Source of the DNA: Dunaliella salina
Taxonomy: Eukaryota > Chlorophyta > Chlorophyceae > Chlamydomonadales > Dunaliellaceae
Assembly: GCA_002284615.2 (NCBI GenBank)
Contig: MU070078.1
Location: 82,206 to 111,854 of the forward strand
Direction of reading: 5' to 3'
Length of the DNA: 29,649 nt
Shown here piece after piece: positions 26,761 through 29,649 of this stretch (the first letter of the stretch is position 1; the number at the start of each line of letters is the position of its first letter). Position numbers and translations under genes: made by a program. The notes beneath the pieces were generated by a model that had not been told where the DNA came from, ran no database searches, and was given only the letters and a program-made list of their open reading frames with translations.

Positions 26761-26981
26761 AGCAAGAAGGTGGCAAACAGAGTCAGCTCCCTCAGCAGAG
26801 TCCTCCATTTATCACAGACGCATCAGCACCAGCAGGGGCAAGAAAGGCAGCCCCAACATCAGAGCCATCCTCAAGCGCAAGGGCAATGTTATCAGCGACT
26901 CCGGCACCAGCACCAGCTCCAGCAGCAGCAGCAAAAAGAGGGTGAAGCTATGCTACTTGACATTGTCCAATAGCGATGATT
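26761..26981 (+). CDS. Possible terminal exon, Ser-rich basic protein
   Basis: The frame opens right after a TAA that overlaps a plausible 3' splice site (ctgttggccctattttaag) and runs 73 codons to a TGA. It reads as a basic stretch (G-K-K-G-S-P-N-I-R-A-I-L-K-R-K-G), a poly-Ser run, K-K-R-V-K and a C-terminal S-N-S-D-D. Two other frames here give Gln-rich and Ala/Pro-rich low complexity because the DNA is CAG-rich, so coding is uncertain. I recognise no family. It may be the last exon of a nuclear protein. Confidence 0.28.
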
Positions 26982-26999
26982 GAGGGAAGGACCTACTTG

Positions 27000-27095
27000 C
27001 TCAAATCCTCACCGGTACCCAGGGTCGAACCCCAAACCTCCCGCATCTACCAGGGCCGCGTTTCACTTGTAGGCTACGATTCAAATTCCAGTGGA
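27000..27095 (-). other. tRNA-like B box, possible SINE relic
   Basis: The minus strand has ggttcgaccc (plus near 27022-27031), preceded about 55 bases upstream by tagcctacaagtg, an A-box-like word. No paired acceptor or anticodon stem can be drawn, so no tRNA is called. Confidence 0.25.
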
Positions 27096-27126
27096 GTCCG
27101 ATCCTGGAACTCTCTGGGGTAACCCC

Positions 27127-27203
27127 TCAGCAACAACAACTGCACCTGCAACAACAGCGGCAACAGCGACCGCAGCAACAACATCAGCAACAAGGAGCAA
27201 CGT
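27127..27203. repeat. CAA/CAG trinucleotide repeat
   Basis: An imperfect run of CAA, CAG and CAT triplets. It reads as Gln-rich or Thr/Ala-rich in different frames, with no evidence for a gene. Confidence 0.85.
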
Positions 27204-27259
27204 AGAGGCACGCCAATTCACCATCCAAGCAGCCATGAAAGTTTCTTTTTTTCAGGTCT

Positions 27260-28185
27260 GAGCTTTTGGATTTGCTGTTGGCTGGCGCGGACCAGTCTGG
27301 CTGAAGGTCTTCATAAATAATACAATCTAATCTAATCCAAGCCATGCATGCAGCTGCCACAGCCGGCGACCCACACTGTTGTGGAATTTAGTTGCCATGT
27401 TGCCATCTTTGAATACTAAAGCAGTACTAGGGGGTGTTTGCACCCTGGCAGGGTATTCAGGCCTCTGCCTGGCTGTGCCTAAATCTAAAGTCATCTCTGG
27501 TATACGATTTGAAAAGTTTGTAAGGTACAACTTTAAAATATTAGGTCTAGTCCCAATTGGAGAGTTTAATTAAAATTATAAGTCCGATTTTTCTATCTAA
27601 AATCGACGCTGTCTTTGCTTCCTAGTTGAACACGATGTCATACATGTGCTTTCTTGGCAACGCGCACATTGTCGAATTCCTGTTCATACTTGGGTTCACT
27701 TGCCTCCTGTGCTCTCTGTCCTTCCTCGTGTATTCAGAGTTTCAACTGGGCTACCTCAGATTTATGTTGTGTTTGCTGCTTTTTATGTGTGCATTTCCCC
27801 TGTCAGTATTTCTAGACATTTCACACACCCTACTTTCTCAGTGTATTTTAGCAAGCTGAGCAGCCAACCTTCATGGCTGAAGGCTTTTTTCCCCTGTAAA
27901 CTGTAAACTATATAAAATCGCCTGGAATCCGCCTAAACTTCAACTTTAATATAGAGGGAAGCTTCCTGCTTATGCTTGATTAGGTATCCGAGCAACGTGT
28001 AGAAGCGTCTTGCTTTGGTTTGAACTTTTTTGGCATGGCCCCAACCAATCTGAAAGGACTTTCACGCCTCCCTCAGTTATTGTTTTGCATGGCCTGAGAT
28101 TTGCCAATACCAAGAGAAAGTAGGCCTTTAGGCCTCCCTCAGGAAGTGCCACGCATCAACTTGCTTTGGTTTGTCTACTTGAATA
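27260..28185. other. No recognised gene
   Basis: AT-richer sequence with short frames only. 'ctaatctaatc' near 27325 is a short tandem motif, and the sequence 'aggcctccctcag' recurs at about 28064 and 28131. Nothing else was found. Confidence 0.5.
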
Positions 28186-28189
28186 AAAA

Positions 28190-28262
28190 GAAAAGGAGAA
28201 GTATACACAAGCCACGCTTCGGAGGTCCGGTCAAGACAATCAGCCACAAGAACTAAGAGGGG
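28190..28262 (-). mobile_element. Possible LINE 3' end fragment
   Basis: An A/G-rich stretch aaaagaaaaggagaag is followed by tatacacaagccacgc, resembling the type 2 tail and start of the stem-loop in copy E. One stem arm is missing and no target duplication was found. Confidence 0.3.
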
Positions 28263-28589
28263 AAGAAAGAACTACTTCAGCTGAGCAAGCCCAAGGTCAG
28301 GTTGAACCACTCCTTCTTCTGCACTGTTCCAGCAGAAAGTAAATGTCCACTCCAGTGCATTCTAAGATGAGTGTCACGTCATCATCACCAAATGCAATCC
28401 CTCTTTCATTGCATGTAATGAGCATTTTAAGGTGAGTATAGGAAGACCTCACGCGCGGGAGCAAACCATGAAAATCGCCCTTTGTGCGCGACCATATGAA
28501 CAACGCTACTGTAGTAGCAGCATTCACAAGCCCATGAGACTCCCTATTTGCAGACAAAGCTCAGCAGATTCCCAGGTGGCTCCCCGTGC

Positions 28590-28590
<1 letters not shown>

Positions 28591-28665
<75 letters not shown>
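28591..28665. repeat. (AC)n microsatellite
   Basis: About 75 bp of perfect AC repeat. Confidence 0.98.
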
Positions 28666-28667
<2 letters not shown>

Positions 28668-29160
28668 ATCATACTGACTGATCACACAGAGCATAAAAAC
28701 CCAGAGAGCCCTTTAGCATTGCTGCACGTCGCTTAGCCACAGTCCCTTGGATCCCCTGAGGCCCTGCTCCCAACCATCCGACAGGGCTTCTTGCTGCTTG
28801 AGTTCCATCAGGCATTCATATGGTGCACTTAAAAGAAGCGACTAACTTGCTTCTTCCTCACAATACACCTTGTTGAGTCTCACATAAGATATATGTAGGC
28901 CTCACAAGATACCCCTAGGGCTCACAAGTAGGCCTCACATTAGACACCCTCAGGCCTTACATGAAATGCCCTTAGGCATCCTAGAAGGCGCATGAAGGCC
29001 TCAAATTAGACACGCATGTGTCGTTTACAACGGGACACGTGGGATGGTTAGCACACAGCTCTGCCACCCTTCAGAAACAATGCTGCCAGACAGATTCCTA
29101 CTGCTGTCACCCAAGGCCCTGCACTCTGCCTAGCACGACATAGTCCCCGCCCTTGCGCTC
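28666..29160. repeat. Short diverged repeats, no gene
   Basis: From about 28875 to 29010 words like 'aggcctcac' and 'tagacacc' recur at irregular 20-35 bp spacing, suggesting an old minisatellite. The remainder shows nothing. Confidence 0.45.
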
Positions 29161-29545
29161 CAACCCACACACAAAATCATGGTGACTGGCTTCTAAAGTC
29201 ATGGCTTTGTGGCTCTTCTTGCACCTGCATGAGGAGCCTGCCCCGCACTTCTGCTGCTGTTGCGGACCCCACCCCACATACAATCATGGACCCCGCACAT
29301 ATCCATGGACTGGCTCCATCATGTCTGGCACTGTAGCTCCCCGCGCACCCGCATGAGCAGCCTGTCCAGCATGCTTGTCCCGCTGCCACCGCCCCACACG
29401 GAATCATGGAACTCTATCATGCATGGCTCTGTAGCTCCCCTCGCACCCGCATAAGCAGCCTGCCCAACATGTTTGTGCCACTACCGTTATGGCCACCGCC
29501 CCACACAAAATCATGGGGAGCTGCTTCTACAAGCACAGCTGTGCC
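29161..29545. repeat. Minisatellite, four copies of about 100-120 bp
   Basis: The block 'cccacacaaaatcatgg' and its variants occur near 29164, 29272, 29392 and 29499. Each of the first three is followed by 'gcaccygcatgagsagcctg' (29221, 29345, 29443; one base differs in the last). Spacing varies from about 98 to 124 bp. Confidence 0.8.
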
Positions 29546-29568
29546 GGAGGCCAACAGCATGCTGCGTG

Positions 29569-29597
<29 letters not shown>
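29569..29597. repeat. (GT)n microsatellite
   Basis: About 29 bp of GT repeat. Confidence 0.95.
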
Positions 29598-29599
<2 letters not shown>

Positions 29600-29617
29600 C
29601 GCCTCTAGCATCACGTT

Positions 29618-29621
<4 letters not shown>

Positions 29622-29649
<28 letters not shown>
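29622..29649. repeat. (TG)n microsatellite at window end
   Basis: The tract runs off the right edge of the window. Confidence 0.95.

Overview
The window looks like nuclear DNA of a microbial eukaryote, most likely an alga. It has long (AC)n and (TCA)n microsatellites, many minisatellites, very few intact genes, and a dense set of decayed non-LTR retrotransposons (LINEs). There is no bacterial gene organisation. The species cannot be named from the sequence. Chlorophyte algae are a reasonable guess because a retroelement type that combines RT, RNase H and a restriction-like endonuclease (Dualen/RandI) is known from them. The assembly has a 712-base gap at 11326-12037 and several single N positions.

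Layout. 1-3000: an (AC)n tract, a field of degenerate dispersed and tandem repeats, and a clean 370-bp hAT-like MITE (1123-1492) with an 8-bp target duplication. 3600-4440: a possible host gene fragment on the minus strand, split by a 154-bp LINE 3' end with a 13-bp target-site duplication (TSD), next to a 240-bp (TCA)n tract. 5200-8800: mostly unassigned, with two tRNA-like or SINE-like patches and one possible exon. 8845-11160: two short 5'-truncated LINE copies, one on each strand, with minisatellites between them. 12038-26423: a nest of LINE copies. 26437-29649: one possible terminal exon, CAA/CAG repeats, microsatellites and a minisatellite.

The main result is the LINE family. Piecing together several broken copies gives this order: reverse transcriptase; a long Thr/Pro/Asn-rich linker with basic nuclear-localisation-like clusters; a chromo-like WEP segment; a PHD finger; a second WEP segment; a PCIF1-like adenine-N6 methyltransferase-like domain; RNase H; a CCHC zinc knuckle; a C-terminal restriction-like PD-(D/E)XK endonuclease ending in S-N-P-P-D-P-H; a 3' UTR with a stem-loop; and a (TTTTC)n tail. 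The stem-loop shows compensatory base changes between copies. One older copy (12038-12573, 20086-20577, 22484-22863, 23252-24741) appears to have been hit by four later insertions of the same family: one about 7.5 kb long on the plus strand, and three on the minus strand, two of them with clear target-site duplications. Every copy visible here is broken, so the activity of the family can only be inferred.
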